The notes under the pieces: model-generated
Database searches by the model: none
Told to the model about the DNA's origin: nothing
What the model saw: the letters and a program-made list of their open reading frames with translations, nothing else
In this document: positions 1-8,077 of the stretch, in pieces
How the letters are laid out: each line of letters starts with the position of its first letter
How positions within the stretch are numbered: position 1 is the stretch's first letter
NCBI RefSeq assembly: GCF_013870525.1
Contig: NZ_JACBXD010000014.1
Location: forward strand, 62,001 to 126,000
DNA: 64,000 bases
Direction of reading: 5' to 3'
DNA from: Amycolatopsis pittospori
Lineage (GTDB): Bacteria; Actinomycetota; Actinomycetes; Mycobacteriales; Pseudonocardiaceae
Program-made: the position numbers and the translations under genes

Positions 1-1022
1 TGGAAAACCATCTCCGCGGGCATCGCGGCAGGCTCGTCGCGATCACGCACGACCGGATGTTCCTCAGCCGCGTCACCACCACGATCCTCGAGGTCGACGC
101 CGATCGCCGGACCGTGCACCGGCACGGCAACGGCTACTCGGGATACCTCGCGGCGAAGGAGGCGGCGCGGGCCCGGTGGGTCCAGGAGTACGAGGAATGG
201 AAACTGGAGAAGGCGCGTCACGAAGCGCTGGCCGACGTCAACATCGACCGGTTCTCGGCGATCCCGCGCAAGGCCCCGGCGGCTTTCAGCGGGGCGGGCG
301 CCTTCCGGGCCCGGTCCCGTTCGCACGGGGCGATGAGCCGGATCCGCTCGGCGCGCGAACGGATCGAGCGGCTCGAAGCCGACCCGGTGCCGCCTCCGCC
401 TCGGCCGCTGCGGTTCACCGCGCGGATCGCCGGCGGGGAGGCGGAGATCGATCGGCACGTGGTGAAGGTGGACGACGTGTCGGTGGCCGGCAGGCTGCTG
501 CCGACCTCGCTCAGCGTGCTGCCCGGGGAACGGGTGCTGGTGACCGGCCCGAACGGTGCCGGCAAGACCACCCTGATGAGGGTGCTCGCCGGTGAACTGG
601 CGCCGTCGACCGGGTCGGCGGAGCGGGCAGGCCGGATCGGTTTCCTGCACCAGGACGGCGGCCTCGCGGGCGATTCACGAACGGTCCTGGCGCTGTTCGC
701 CGGTGACGGTGATGAGGAGGAGTCCGCCGAGAGGTTGCTGTCCCTGGGCCTGTTCCGGGCGGCGGATCTGCGCAAGCCGGTCCGGGAGTTGTCCGTGGGG
801 CAGCGGCGCAGACTGGAATTGGCCAGGCTCGTGACGGCCAGGACCGACCTGTTGCTGCTCGACGAGCCGACCAACCACCTCGCGCCGGATCTGGTGGAGG
901 AGATGGAACAGGCGCTCGCCGAGTATCCCGGCGCGCTCGTCGTCGTCACACACGACAGGCGGATGCGGCGGACGTTCGAGGGCCGGAGGCTGCACCTGGC
1001 CCCCGAACCGGTCGCCGTCTGA
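1..1022 (+). CDS. ABC-F ATP-binding protein, C-terminal part (start outside window)
   Basis: The reading frame is open from base 3 and runs in from the left edge, so the N-terminus and most of the first ATPase domain are missing. The first visible residues carry the end of that domain (ITHDRMFL, the H-loop). A charged linker follows, then a complete second ABC domain: Walker A GPNGAGKTT near base 546, signature LSVGQRRR near 790, Walker B LLLLDEPTNH near 850 and a second H-loop VVTHDRRM. Two ABC domains with no membrane segment, plus the EPTNH motif, are typical of the ABC-F family. These proteins act on the ribosome, and several from actinomycetes (TlrC, OleB, LmrC type) protect it from macrolides or lincosamides. 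Whether this one confers resistance cannot be told from a partial sequence. It converges with the GH1 gene 20 bases away. Confidence 0.85.
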   Translation, partial: ENHLRGHRGRLVAITHDRMFLSRVTTTILEVDADRRTVHRHGNGYSGYLAAKEAARARWVQEYEEWKLEKARHEALADVNIDRFSAIPRKAPAAFSGAGAFRARSRSHGAMSRIRSARERIERLEADPVPPPPRPLRFTARIAGGEAEIDRHVVKVDDVSVAGRLLPTSLSVLPGERVLVTGPNGAGKTTLMRVLAGELAPSTGSAERAGRIGFLHQDGGLAGDSRTVLALFAGDGDEEESAERLLSLGLFRAADLRKPVRELSVGQRRRLELARLVTARTDLLLLDEPTNHLAPDLVEEMEQALAEYPGALVVVTHDRRMRRTFEGRRLHLAPEPVAV

Positions 1023-1041
1023 CCCTGTCGCTTGTGGACGG

Positions 1042-2424
1042 TCACCGCAACGGTGCCAGCGGTCCTTCCACCTTGGCCGGGTTGAGGCAGCTGTTCAGTC
1101 CGTCGACGAGTGAACAGAGTCCGGGACCTCGTTTGAGCCGGTAGCCCTGCGGTACGCCACCCGACGTCACCAGATCCTGGTACGCGGGAACGGCGTCCGT
1201 GGGGCGCCGGGTCAGCGAGGGATCGGTGAGGGCGTCCACTGTGTACAGTCCGAAACGGGCCCGGTAGCTGCCCCATTCGTAGTTGTCGGTGAGACTCCAG
1301 TAGTTGTAGCCGATGAGGTTCATGCCGTCGGCCTTCGCGCGCTGGAGCCAGTAGACGGTGTCGCGTACGTTGTCGCCGCGCGTGTAGTCGGCGTCGCGCA
1401 CCTTGCCGTTGTCGGTCGCCATGCCGTTCTCGACGACGTAGAGGGGCAGGCGCGGGAACCGGTTGTGGTAGCTGCGCAGCGCGTAGTAGATGCCCTCCGG
1501 CTGGAGCTTCACGTCCCAGAACTTGTCGGTGGCGGCGGCGAACACCGTCCAGTTGTCGATGCTCAGGCCGTAGTAGTAATCGATGCCGATGAAGTCGAGT
1601 TTGTCCTTGACCTGGTCGAGGAAGAACCAGTCGGCCATCCCGTTGACCCCGGTGATGTAGGCCTGATTGCTGGTGACCTTCGACGTCGGGTCGATCTCGT
1701 GGATCAGATCGTAGGCCCGCCGATGCGCCTGGACGACGTTCGACTGCGCGGCGAAGTACCGAGTGGGGTTCAGCGCACCGACCCTCTGCTCGTTCTTGAG
1801 GAAGATCAGCGGCTCGTTGAACGTCACCCAGAGGACGTCCTGGCCGGCGTAGCGCTGAACGATCTTCCTGCTGAACTCCAACCACGCGTCGGCCGTCCGC
1901 GTCTCGGCCCAACCACCCTGATCGAGTGCCCATCCCGGGTAGACCCAGTGGTTGAGCGTGATCATCGGGGTCATGCCCGCTTCGCGGACCTGCCGGATCA
2001 CGTCGTCGTAGAAGGCCAGCCCTGTCTCGTCCCACTGACCGGGCGCGGGCTCGACCCGCGCCCACTCGACGCCGAAGCGGTAGGTGTTGACGCCGAGTCC
2101 GGCGGCGAGCCGGATGTCGTCGGCGTAACGGTGCCGGAAGTCCACCGAGTCCCGGTACTCGTCGACGCCGTCCTTGCCGGCGGAGCGGTCCACGAACCGC
2201 TTCCAGTTGCTGTCGGGCGCACTGCCCTCGGACTGATAGCCGGACGACGCGACGCCCCAGTAGAAGTCCCGGGACCAGTCGTCGTCCTGCGATGCGGACG
2301 CGTTCACGGCCGAAAGTGTCGCGCATAGTGAGACGGCGACCGCCAAACCCGTCGCCCGGCGTAACCTTCCCCGATGCTCCGGCCACTTCGTCGATCGTTC
2401 ACGGCTGCTCGCGTCCCAGGCCAT
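1042..2424 (-). CDS. Secreted glycoside hydrolase family 1 (beta-glucosidase type)
   Basis: The 460-residue product has an N-terminal export signal: a long basic n-region, then a hydrophobic stretch (ATGLAVAVSLCATLSAV) ending in ASA. The GH1 barrel follows. The acid/base glutamate lies in TFNEPL (about residue 204) and the nucleophile in VVENGM (about residue 332); both are intact. The family hydrolyses beta-glucosides and related beta-glycosides. Most bacterial GH1 enzymes are cytoplasmic, so an exported one suggests use outside the cell. I chose the ATG at 2424. A TTG at 2460 would add 12 residues and overlap the divergent oxidoreductase. A TAGCGT box lies 7 nt upstream of the ATG and no ribosome binding site is visible, so the message may be leaderless. 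Confidence 0.88.
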   Translation of the reverse strand: MAWDASSRERSTKWPEHRGRLRRATGLAVAVSLCATLSAVNASASQDDDWSRDFYWGVASSGYQSEGSAPDSNWKRFVDRSAGKDGVDEYRDSVDFRHRYADDIRLAAGLGVNTYRFGVEWARVEPAPGQWDETGLAFYDDVIRQVREAGMTPMITLNHWVYPGWALDQGGWAETRTADAWLEFSRKIVQRYAGQDVLWVTFNEPLIFLKNEQRVGALNPTRYFAAQSNVVQAHRRAYDLIHEIDPTSKVTSNQAYITGVNGMADWFFLDQVKDKLDFIGIDYYYGLSIDNWTVFAAATDKFWDVKLQPEGIYYALRSYHNRFPRLPLYVVENGMATDNGKVRDADYTRGDNVRDTVYWLQRAKADGMNLIGYNYWSLTDNYEWGSYRARFGLYTVDALTDPSLTRRPTDAVPAYQDLVTSGGVPQGYRLKRGPGLCSLVDGLNSCLNPAKVEGPLAPLR

Positions 2425-2497
2425 CTTGCGGACGCTAGCTTGAGTGAATGGTGTAAACAAGCGGCCGTCCGGGGACTTCGACGATGACGTTGGGGAG

Positions 2498-3343
2498 ATG
2501 ATCGACTTGACCGGCAGCCCGGTCCGCCACGCCGTCTACCTGCCGCCCTTCGGTCCGTTCGGCGAGCCGGCGGTACTCGTCGACCTGGCCGTACGCGCCG
2601 AGAGGGCGGGCTGGGACGGCTTCTTCCTCTGGGACCACGTCGTCGCGGACACGATGCCCATCGCGGATCCGTGGACCACGCTCGGCGCGATCGCGCACGC
2701 CACCAGCGGGCTGCGCTTCGGGCCGATGATCACCCCGCCCGCGCGGCGCCGGCCCTGGGTCGTCGCGCGGCACGCGTCGACGATCAGCAGGCTCTCCGGC
2801 GGACGGCTGATCCTCGGCACCGGCCTGGGCTCGGACGAATCCGGCGACTTCAGCCGATTCGGTGAACAGACCGACCTCCTGACCCGGTCGGCGATGTTCG
2901 ACGAAGGCCTCGACGTCATCCGTGCGATCTGGTCCGGCAGGCGCTTCGACCACGACGGCGAGCACTACCAGGTCGCGCTCGCCGAAGCCCCGCCCGAGCC
3001 CTACCCGATCCCGATCTGGGTGGCCAGTTCCACCGACAACCCACGCGTGGTCCGGCGCGCGGCGCTGTGCGACGGGATCTTCCCGAACCCCGAGGATCAC
3101 ACGCCGACCGCCGAGGAGATCGCCGACACCCACCGTGCGCTCGGCCTGGCCGGGCTGGAACCGGGCCGCCCGTTCGACGTCGCCGTCGCCGGGAACGCGA
3201 GCCCCGCGTGGGAGGAACCGATCAAGGTCGATCTGCCCGCGCTGGCGCAGGCCGGGATGACGTGGTGGATGGAGTCGCTGATGCACCACGATCCGCTCGA
3301 GCTGTCGCAGAAGATCGTGGACGCGGGACCTCCACGATCGTGA
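2498..3343 (+). CDS. LLM-class (luciferase-like) flavin-dependent oxidoreductase
   Basis: About 281 residues with the bacterial luciferase-like barrel: RHAVYLPPFGPFGEP at the N-terminus, WDGFFLWDH, and SGGRLILGTGLG, the phosphate-binding signature of this family. Family members use F420H2 or FMNH2; the sequence alone does not decide which, nor the substrate. The start is uncertain. A GTG at 2444 opens the frame, an ATG sits at 2498 directly behind GGGGAG, and a TTG at 2507 has better spacing from that GGGGAG. Homologues normally begin close to the RHAVYLPP strand, which favours 2498 or 2507. The gene is divergent from the GH1 gene and shares a short promoter region with it. Confidence 0.8.
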   Translation: MIDLTGSPVRHAVYLPPFGPFGEPAVLVDLAVRAERAGWDGFFLWDHVVADTMPIADPWTTLGAIAHATSGLRFGPMITPPARRRPWVVARHASTISRLSGGRLILGTGLGSDESGDFSRFGEQTDLLTRSAMFDEGLDVIRAIWSGRRFDHDGEHYQVALAEAPPEPYPIPIWVASSTDNPRVVRRAALCDGIFPNPEDHTPTAEEIADTHRALGLAGLEPGRPFDVAVAGNASPAWEEPIKVDLPALAQAGMTWWMESLMHHDPLELSQKIVDAGPPRS

Positions 3344-3495
3344 CTTCGCCCGTCCTTTGTCCATAGTGGACGAATGCTCCTACTTCCGTAGGATTCCGTT
3401 GCTCCGAAAGACTTCATCCCCCTTGTGATCACCGGCGGCTTTGGTACCGTCACCGTCGGCGTCCTGCGAACCAGTGACGCCGGGGGAGGGGTTCG

Positions 3496-4098
3496 ATGTC
3501 CGACGAGCCGGACGGGGCGAAACTCGACGGCCACCACGCGATGCGCCTGGAAACCGGGGTCGCGCTGATCAACGCCTTGACGGGCGACCACGTCCACGGC
3601 AGGGCGAAACCGTCGCTCGCCGGCCATGATCTGGCCCGGGCCGCCGCGGAGGCGCTCGGTGATCAAGCGCCAGGAAACGGCGCGGTCGATCTTCTCGCGG
3701 CGCAACGGCTGCGGGATCTCGCGTCGCGGCTGCGCGAGATCATCGAAGCGCTTTCGCGGAGCGAGCACGACAGCGCGGCCGGGCTGCTCAACCGGATGCT
3801 CGCCGACAGTCGCGCTCGTCCGTACCTGCATCGTCACGACGATCGGTCGTGGCATCTGCACTTCCACAGTCCCGAGGCCGACCTCGTGCAGCAGTGGGCG
3901 GCCGGGCTGGCGGTGTCGGTGGCGGCCGCGTTCGGCGAGCACATCCCGCATCGCGTCGGCTTGTGCGCGGCGCCGCGGTGCGACGAGGTCTACATCGACG
4001 CGAGTCAGGCGCAGATCAAGAGGTTCTGCGGACTGACTTGCCAGAACCGGGTGAAAGCCGCCGCTTATCGCGCCCGCGTGCGCCGTTCAGGCCCGTGA
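3496..4098 (+). CDS. CGNR zinc-finger protein (ABATE plus CGNR), putative regulator
   Basis: A 200-residue protein with a helical N-terminal ABATE-type stress-sensing region and a C-terminal CGNR zinc finger. The finger is seen as CAAPRCDEV, then RFCGLTCQNR: two pairs of cysteines followed by the (C)xNR helix, about residues 155-192. The CGNR fold is a treble-clef-like DNA-binding finger, so a transcriptional role is likely although targets are unknown. The start is well supported by GGGGGAGGGG ending 5 nt before the ATG. The 152-base gap upstream holds a small hairpin (TCCTAC ttcc GTAGGA, 3378-3393). This is one of three CGNR genes in the window (also 53088-53600 and 63277-63915); they are divergent paralogues rather than recent duplicates. 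Confidence 0.82.
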   Translation: MSDEPDGAKLDGHHAMRLETGVALINALTGDHVHGRAKPSLAGHDLARAAAEALGDQAPGNGAVDLLAAQRLRDLASRLREIIEALSRSEHDSAAGLLNRMLADSRARPYLHRHDDRSWHLHFHSPEADLVQQWAAGLAVSVAAAFGEHIPHRVGLCAAPRCDEVYIDASQAQIKRFCGLTCQNRVKAAAYRARVRRSGP

Positions 4099-4226
4099 GC
4101 CAGGTCAGGACGCGCATCAAGGTTGTCACGGCCCCGAGCATGCCCGATGTCCAGGAAACTGTCGGTGGTCAAGCCTTGACCGTCCGTCGAGCCCGTGGGT
4201 AATCTCTCCTTTACCTTCCAATAGTA

Positions 4227-4239
4227 AGGAAAGTTTCCT
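4227..4239. promoter_or_regulatory. Palindromic operator candidate AGGAAAGTTTCCT upstream of GH5
   Basis: AGGAAA and TTTCCT form perfect 6-base arms around one central base, 68 bases before the GH5 start. The surrounding 40 bases are conspicuously AT-rich for this genome. Similar AGGAAA/TTTCCT palindromes are, from memory, frequent upstream of actinomycete secreted polysaccharidase genes. The cognate regulator is not identified here. Confidence 0.5.
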
Positions 4240-4307
4240 ATTTAACCCCGCCGCCCTGACCGTCGGCGCACCAGAGCCGGTGCCGTCGACGCGAGAGGAG
4301 AAGCCGA

Positions 4308-5387
4308 ATGCGTTGGGACAAGATCCGTCTCCGGGTGACGGCCGCTTTGGCCGCCGGACTGCTGGCCCCGATCGCCACCGCGAGCACCTCGACGGCGACC
4401 GCGAACGCGGCAGAACCCGCAACGCAGGCAGCCGCAGCGCTGCCGCCGGGCAGTCCGGCGGCGGTCAACGGACAGCTGAAGGTCTGCGGCCTCCAGCTCT
4501 GCAATTCCGCCGGTAAACCGATCCAGCTCCGGGGCATGAGCACCCACGGAATCCAGTGGTACAGCCAATGCGTGAAGACCGCTTCGCTCGACGCGCTGGC
4601 CAACGACTGGAAGGCCGACGTCCTCCGGATCTCGATGTACATCCAGGAAGGCGGCTACGAGACCAACCCGCGCAAGTTCACCGACATGGTGCACGGGTAC
4701 ATCGAAGAAGCCACCAAACGCGGGATGTACGCACTGGTCGACTGGCATCAGCTCACCCCCGGCGACCCGAACGCGAACCTGAGCCGCGCCAAGACGTTCT
4801 TCACCGAGATCGCCCAGCGGCACAAGGACAAGACCAACATCATCTACGACATCGCCAACGAGCCCAACAACGTCAGCTGGGACCGTGTCCGCAGCTACGC
4901 GGAGCAGATGATCCCGGTCATCCGCGCCCAGGACTCCGACGGTGTCGTGCTCGTGGGCACTCACGGCTGGGGCTCACTCGGCATCTCCGACGGTCGCGAC
5001 GAGACCGACGTCATCAACAACCCGGTGCGCGCCACCAACTTCATGTACACGTTCCACTTCTACGCGGCGTCGCACAAAACCGAGTACTTCAACGCGCTGA
5101 GCCGGGCCGCGAGCAAGATCCCGCTGTTCGTGACCGAGTTCGGCACCCAGACCGCCAGCGGTGACGGCGGAAACGACTTCACCAACTCCCAGAAGTACCT
5201 GGACTTCCTGGCGTCGAAGAAGATCAGCTGGACCAACTGGAACTTCTCCGACGACAGCCGTTCGGGAGCGGTGTTCAAGCCGGGCACCTGCTCGGGCTCC
5301 TCGTTCACCGGCACGGGTCCGCTGAAGCCGGCGGGCGTCTGGATCCGGGACCGCATCCGCACAGCGGACAACTTCCCGACCTCCTGA
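4308..5387 (+). CDS. Secreted GH5 endoglucanase (cellulase)
   Basis: A 359-residue protein with a Sec signal (VTAALAAGLLAPIATAS, cleavage near residue 35) and a single GH5 domain from about residue 52 to the end. The acid/base Glu is in DIANEPN (residue 185) and the nucleophile in FVTEFGT (residue 277). The flanking RGMSTHG, DWHQL and YTFHFY motifs match the subfamily of bacterial endo-beta-1,4-glucanases. There is no carbohydrate-binding module or linker, unlike many streptomycete cellulases, so it probably acts on soluble or amorphous glucan. The start is fixed by GAGAGGAG 5-8 nt before the ATG. A palindromic operator lies upstream (4227-4239) and a strong hairpin downstream (5404-5455), so the gene looks monocistronic. 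Confidence 0.92.
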   Translation: MRWDKIRLRVTAALAAGLLAPIATASTSTATANAAEPATQAAAALPPGSPAAVNGQLKVCGLQLCNSAGKPIQLRGMSTHGIQWYSQCVKTASLDALANDWKADVLRISMYIQEGGYETNPRKFTDMVHGYIEEATKRGMYALVDWHQLTPGDPNANLSRAKTFFTEIAQRHKDKTNIIYDIANEPNNVSWDRVRSYAEQMIPVIRAQDSDGVVLVGTHGWGSLGISDGRDETDVINNPVRATNFMYTFHFYAASHKTEYFNALSRAASKIPLFVTEFGTQTASGDGGNDFTNSQKYLDFLASKKISWTNWNFSDDSRSGAVFKPGTCSGSSFTGTGPLKPAGVWIRDRIRTADNFPTS

Positions 5388-5403
5388 TCCCGGCAGCGCG
5401 CAT

Positions 5404-5455
5404 GTCATGAAGGGGTCTTTCAGGACGAATTCCGTCCTGAAAGACCCTTCATGAC
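5404..5455. terminator. Long intergenic hairpin, bidirectional terminator
   Basis: Arms of 22-23 bases (starting GTCATGAAGGGG, ending CCCTTCATGAC) are complementary except for one extra G, with a 7-base loop. It lies between the convergent GH5 and sigma-factor genes, ending 4 bases before the latter's stop. It has no U-tract on either side. It resembles the tgaagg-type palindromes at 25476 and 34741. Confidence 0.75.
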
Positions 5456-5458
5456 ACT

Positions 5459-6355
5459 TCAGCCGAGGGGTTCGAAGTCGAGCGTGGCGAGCCGGTCCGG
5501 GTCGGCGAGGATGTCGATCGCCGCGATCTTCCCGGCCACCACGGTGAAGGCGAAGACCGTCCGCGGCACGCCGTCCTTGGTGAAGACCATCCCGGCCGCG
5601 CCGTTGACCAGCGCGGGCCGCGGCACCCCGCCGGCGCCGATCTTCCGGAACGTGAGCGCTTGGCCCGCGACGGCGGCCGCGCCGCGCACGAACCGCGAAG
5701 CCCCGGCGGGCAGCGGGCCGCCCTCGGAACGGAGTACGACGTCGGGGTCGAGCACGGAAACCAGCGCGTCGAAATCGCCGCCCCTCGCGGCGGCGAAGAA
5801 CGCGTCGACGACCTCGCGCTGGCGGGGCAGGTCCGCGTCCGGGACGGTCGGCGTGCCCTGGAGCCTGCGGCGCGCGCGGCTGGCGAGTTGCCGGGTCGCG
5901 GCGGACGACCGGCCCACGATCGGCGCGATCTCGTCGAACGGCAGGGCGAACATGTCGTGCAGCACGAAGGCGAGCCGTTCGGCCGGGTCCAGCGTGTCGA
6001 GCACGACCAGGAGCGCGAGCCCGACCGAATCCGCCAGCAGGGCCTGGTGTTCCGGGTCGATCCCGTCCTCGCGGCCGATGATCGGGTCGGGCAGTTGCGC
6101 GCCTGCCGGATCCTCCTGCCTGGACTTGCGCGAGCGCAGCATGTCCAGGCAGATCCGGCCGACGACGGTGGTCAGCCAGCCGCCGAGATTGTCCACGTCC
6201 TCGCTGTCCGACCGGCTGAGCCGTAGCCAGGCCTCCTGCACGGCGTCGTCGGCCTCACTCAGCGAACCGAGCATGCGGTACGCCACGGCGCGCAACTGCG
6301 TCCGATGTCCCTCGAAACGCCGTGCCAGCCAGTCGTGTTCGTCCACTGTCCCCAT
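5459..6355 (-). CDS. ECF sigma factor with C-terminal SnoaL-like domain
   Basis: A 298-residue protein. Sigma region 2 spans about residues 10-80 (AYRMLGSLSEADDAVQEAWLRL, then WLTTVVGRICLDMLRS), region 4 about 110-175 (LDTLDPAERLAFVLHDMF, FDEIAPIVGRSSAATRQLASRARRR), and a SnoaL/NTF2-like tail about 185-298. Tails of this kind replace a separate anti-sigma factor in the ECF41 and ECF56 groups. This copy lacks the WLPEP linker motif that marks ECF41 (compare 61750-62622), so I place it near the SigJ/ECF56 type. The start ATG at 6355 has AAGGA upstream. It is divergent from the RibD-like reductase gene, which may be a target. Confidence 0.88.
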   Translation of the reverse strand: MGTVDEHDWLARRFEGHRTQLRAVAYRMLGSLSEADDAVQEAWLRLSRSDSEDVDNLGGWLTTVVGRICLDMLRSRKSRQEDPAGAQLPDPIIGREDGIDPEHQALLADSVGLALLVVLDTLDPAERLAFVLHDMFALPFDEIAPIVGRSSAATRQLASRARRRLQGTPTVPDADLPRQREVVDAFFAAARGGDFDALVSVLDPDVVLRSEGGPLPAGASRFVRGAAAVAGQALTFRKIGAGGVPRPALVNGAAGMVFTKDGVPRTVFAFTVVAGKIAAIDILADPDRLATLDFEPLG

Positions 6356-6485
6356 CCTTCTTCACCGTCCGTCGTAACCCTGACGGATGGGAACGCGGAG
6401 ATGTGACAGCGGGTCGCGCCCTACCGTGTCGAAATCCGGGTCCGCCGTTCGACGCGTACGCAGAACCGACCGAAGGAGCGACCCC

Positions 6486-7058
6486 ATGTCTTCGACCGTG
6501 CTGTACATGTCGATGTCCCTCGACGGCTTCATCTCGGGACGCGACGTGAGTCCTGAGCAGGGGCTCGGTGAAGGTGGCGAGCGGCTGCACGACTGGCTGT
6601 TCGACGGCGAGGTCGCCGGCGCGAACCTCCTGGTCCGCGACGAATTCATGGCCACGGGGGCGATCCTCGCGGGGAAGGGGACCTTCGAGCCCGCCGGCGG
6701 TTGGAACGGCGACCACCATGACGGTGTCCCCATCCACATCCTCAGTAGGCATCCGAAGCCGGAGTGGGCGGCGAACTGGCCCGAGGTGCACTACTCGAAC
6801 GACGTCGAAAGCGCCGCGCAAGCCGCGAAGGAGGCCGCCGGTGACAAGAACGTCCTGGTCCACGGGGCGAGTACGGCCCAGCGCATGCTCGCCGCCGGGC
6901 TGCTCGACGAACTCGAGATCCACCTGATCCCCGTGCTGCTCGGCGAGGGCGTGCGGCTTTTCGAGCACCTCGGTGCCGCCCAGCGCGAACTGGAGCGGGT
7001 GCGGGTCCTCGAAGGCGACGCCGGTGTCACGCACCTTCGCTACCGAGTCCTCCGGTAG
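6486..7058 (+). CDS. Dihydrofolate-reductase-fold (RibD C-terminal type) reductase
   Basis: 190 residues with the hallmarks of the RibD_C/DHFR family: VLYMSMSLDGFISG at the start, GRGTF-like GKGTFEPAGGW in the middle (NADPH-binding region), and LLDELEIHLIPVLLGEGVRLFE near the end. These are NADPH-dependent reductases; many such stand-alone proteins have no assigned substrate. AAGGAG 8-13 bases upstream fixes the ATG at 6486; the frame stays open further upstream but has no signal for it. Its end overlaps the end of the convergent iron-sulfur protein gene by 19 bases. The divergent ECF sigma factor may control it. Confidence 0.82.
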   Translation: MSSTVLYMSMSLDGFISGRDVSPEQGLGEGGERLHDWLFDGEVAGANLLVRDEFMATGAILAGKGTFEPAGGWNGDHHDGVPIHILSRHPKPEWAANWPEVHYSNDVESAAQAAKEAAGDKNVLVHGASTAQRMLAAGLLDELEIHLIPVLLGEGVRLFEHLGAAQRELERVRVLEGDAGVTHLRYRVLR

Positions 7059-8077
7059 CCGCCGTCGACCTCCTTCACCGGTTTGTGCGGGAACCGGCGT
7101 TCTGCGTAGTCCTTCGCCGGCGAACCCGGCCGCACGTACAACGTCTCCACCTTGTCCTGCAACGGTTTCACCACCGTGCCGAGGAATCCGCGGCGGTCGT
7201 CGAGATAGGGTCCGAGCACGTCCTCGCCCGCCGGGCAGACGGCCATGCAGTAGGCGGCCTTGTAGTTCGGTTTGAACGCGAGGCTCTGCCACATCGACAC
7301 GTTCTCCGAGTCGCTGACCCGGGAGCGGAAATCGGCGGCGTCCTCGCTGTCGGCCACGGTCTGCGCCCAGTCGGTGAACCCGCTCATGAACTCGCGGTAG
7401 TTGTGTGTCGAGCAGGCGAGGAAGTCGAACTCGCCGGTCTTGGAGATCGCCCCGATCGGGCAGGCCGCGACGCACAACTTGCACTCCAGGCAGGGGTTGT
7501 AGTCGAGGGCCTCGCCGTAGGTGGACACCTCGGCGTCGAGCAGCAACGTCGCCAGGAGCACGAAATTGCCGAACTTCGGATGGATGACGTTGCGGTGCAG
7601 GCCCATGGCACCGAGCCCGGCCGCGACGGCGACGGTCTTGTGCGCCACCACCCAGATCCGGCCGGGATAGTTCTCCATCTCCATCGGGAAGGTCGCGGAC
7701 GGGTTGACCGCGCGATGTCCGGCGTCCTGCAGGCTCCGGACGATCGTGTGCCCGGCTTCGTTGATGATCTCGCCGCTCCGGTGGAACTCCTGGTTGGCCA
7801 CACTGCGGGCGGGGGAGCGGACGTCGTCGCGGTTCATCCGCACGACCAGCGAGACCAGTGTCCTGGTCCCCGGCAGCGCCCGTTCGACGTGCTCGCGCTC
7901 CCCGGCCAGATCCGGATGATCGAGGGAGACCGCGGCCGCGTCGTCGGCGCCCGCGGCTAGGCAGATCTCCCTGAGCCAGGCGGCGTCGATCACCGGCGAC
8001 GGCTTGTCGCGCGGTCGGGCGAGCACCGCCTGGACCGACGGATGACCGGCGAGTCTCTTGGGGAGCCGGTCGGTCAC
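7040..8077 (-). CDS. QueG-like 4Fe-4S protein, translationally coupled to thiolase
   Basis: A 345-residue soluble protein of the epoxyqueuosine reductase/reductive-dehalogenase-like superfamily. The central part has one complete ferredoxin motif, CLECKLCVAACPIGA (about residues 199-213). The expected second cluster motif is incomplete: only an isolated LACS cysteine and YCMAVCP remain. QueG proper reduces epoxyqueuosine in tRNA with cobalamin; the altered cluster and context argue that this protein does something else, possibly a reductase step. The GTG start at 8077 overlaps the thiolase stop (GTGA, 4 nt), so the two are made from one message. The frame remains open upstream through the thiolase gene, but that extension has no protein-like character. 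Confidence 0.75.
   Translation of the reverse strand: MTDRLPKRLAGHPSVQAVLARPRDKPSPVIDAAWLREICLAAGADDAAAVSLDHPDLAGEREHVERALPGTRTLVSLVVRMNRDDVRSPARSVANQEFHRSGEIINEAGHTIVRSLQDAGHRAVNPSATFPMEMENYPGRIWVVAHKTVAVAAGLGAMGLHRNVIHPKFGNFVLLATLLLDAEVSTYGEALDYNPCLECKLCVAACPIGAISKTGEFDFLACSTHNYREFMSGFTDWAQTVADSEDAADFRSRVSDSENVSMWQSLAFKPNYKAAYCMAVCPAGEDVLGPYLDDRRGFLGTVVKPLQDKVETLYVRPGSPAKDYAERRFPHKPVKEVDGGYRRTR

Noticed and set aside
218..2386. 722-codon minus-strand open frame across two genes
   Set aside because: It spans the ABC-F and GH1 genes in another frame, is Arg-rich, and has no domain; typical high-GC shadow.
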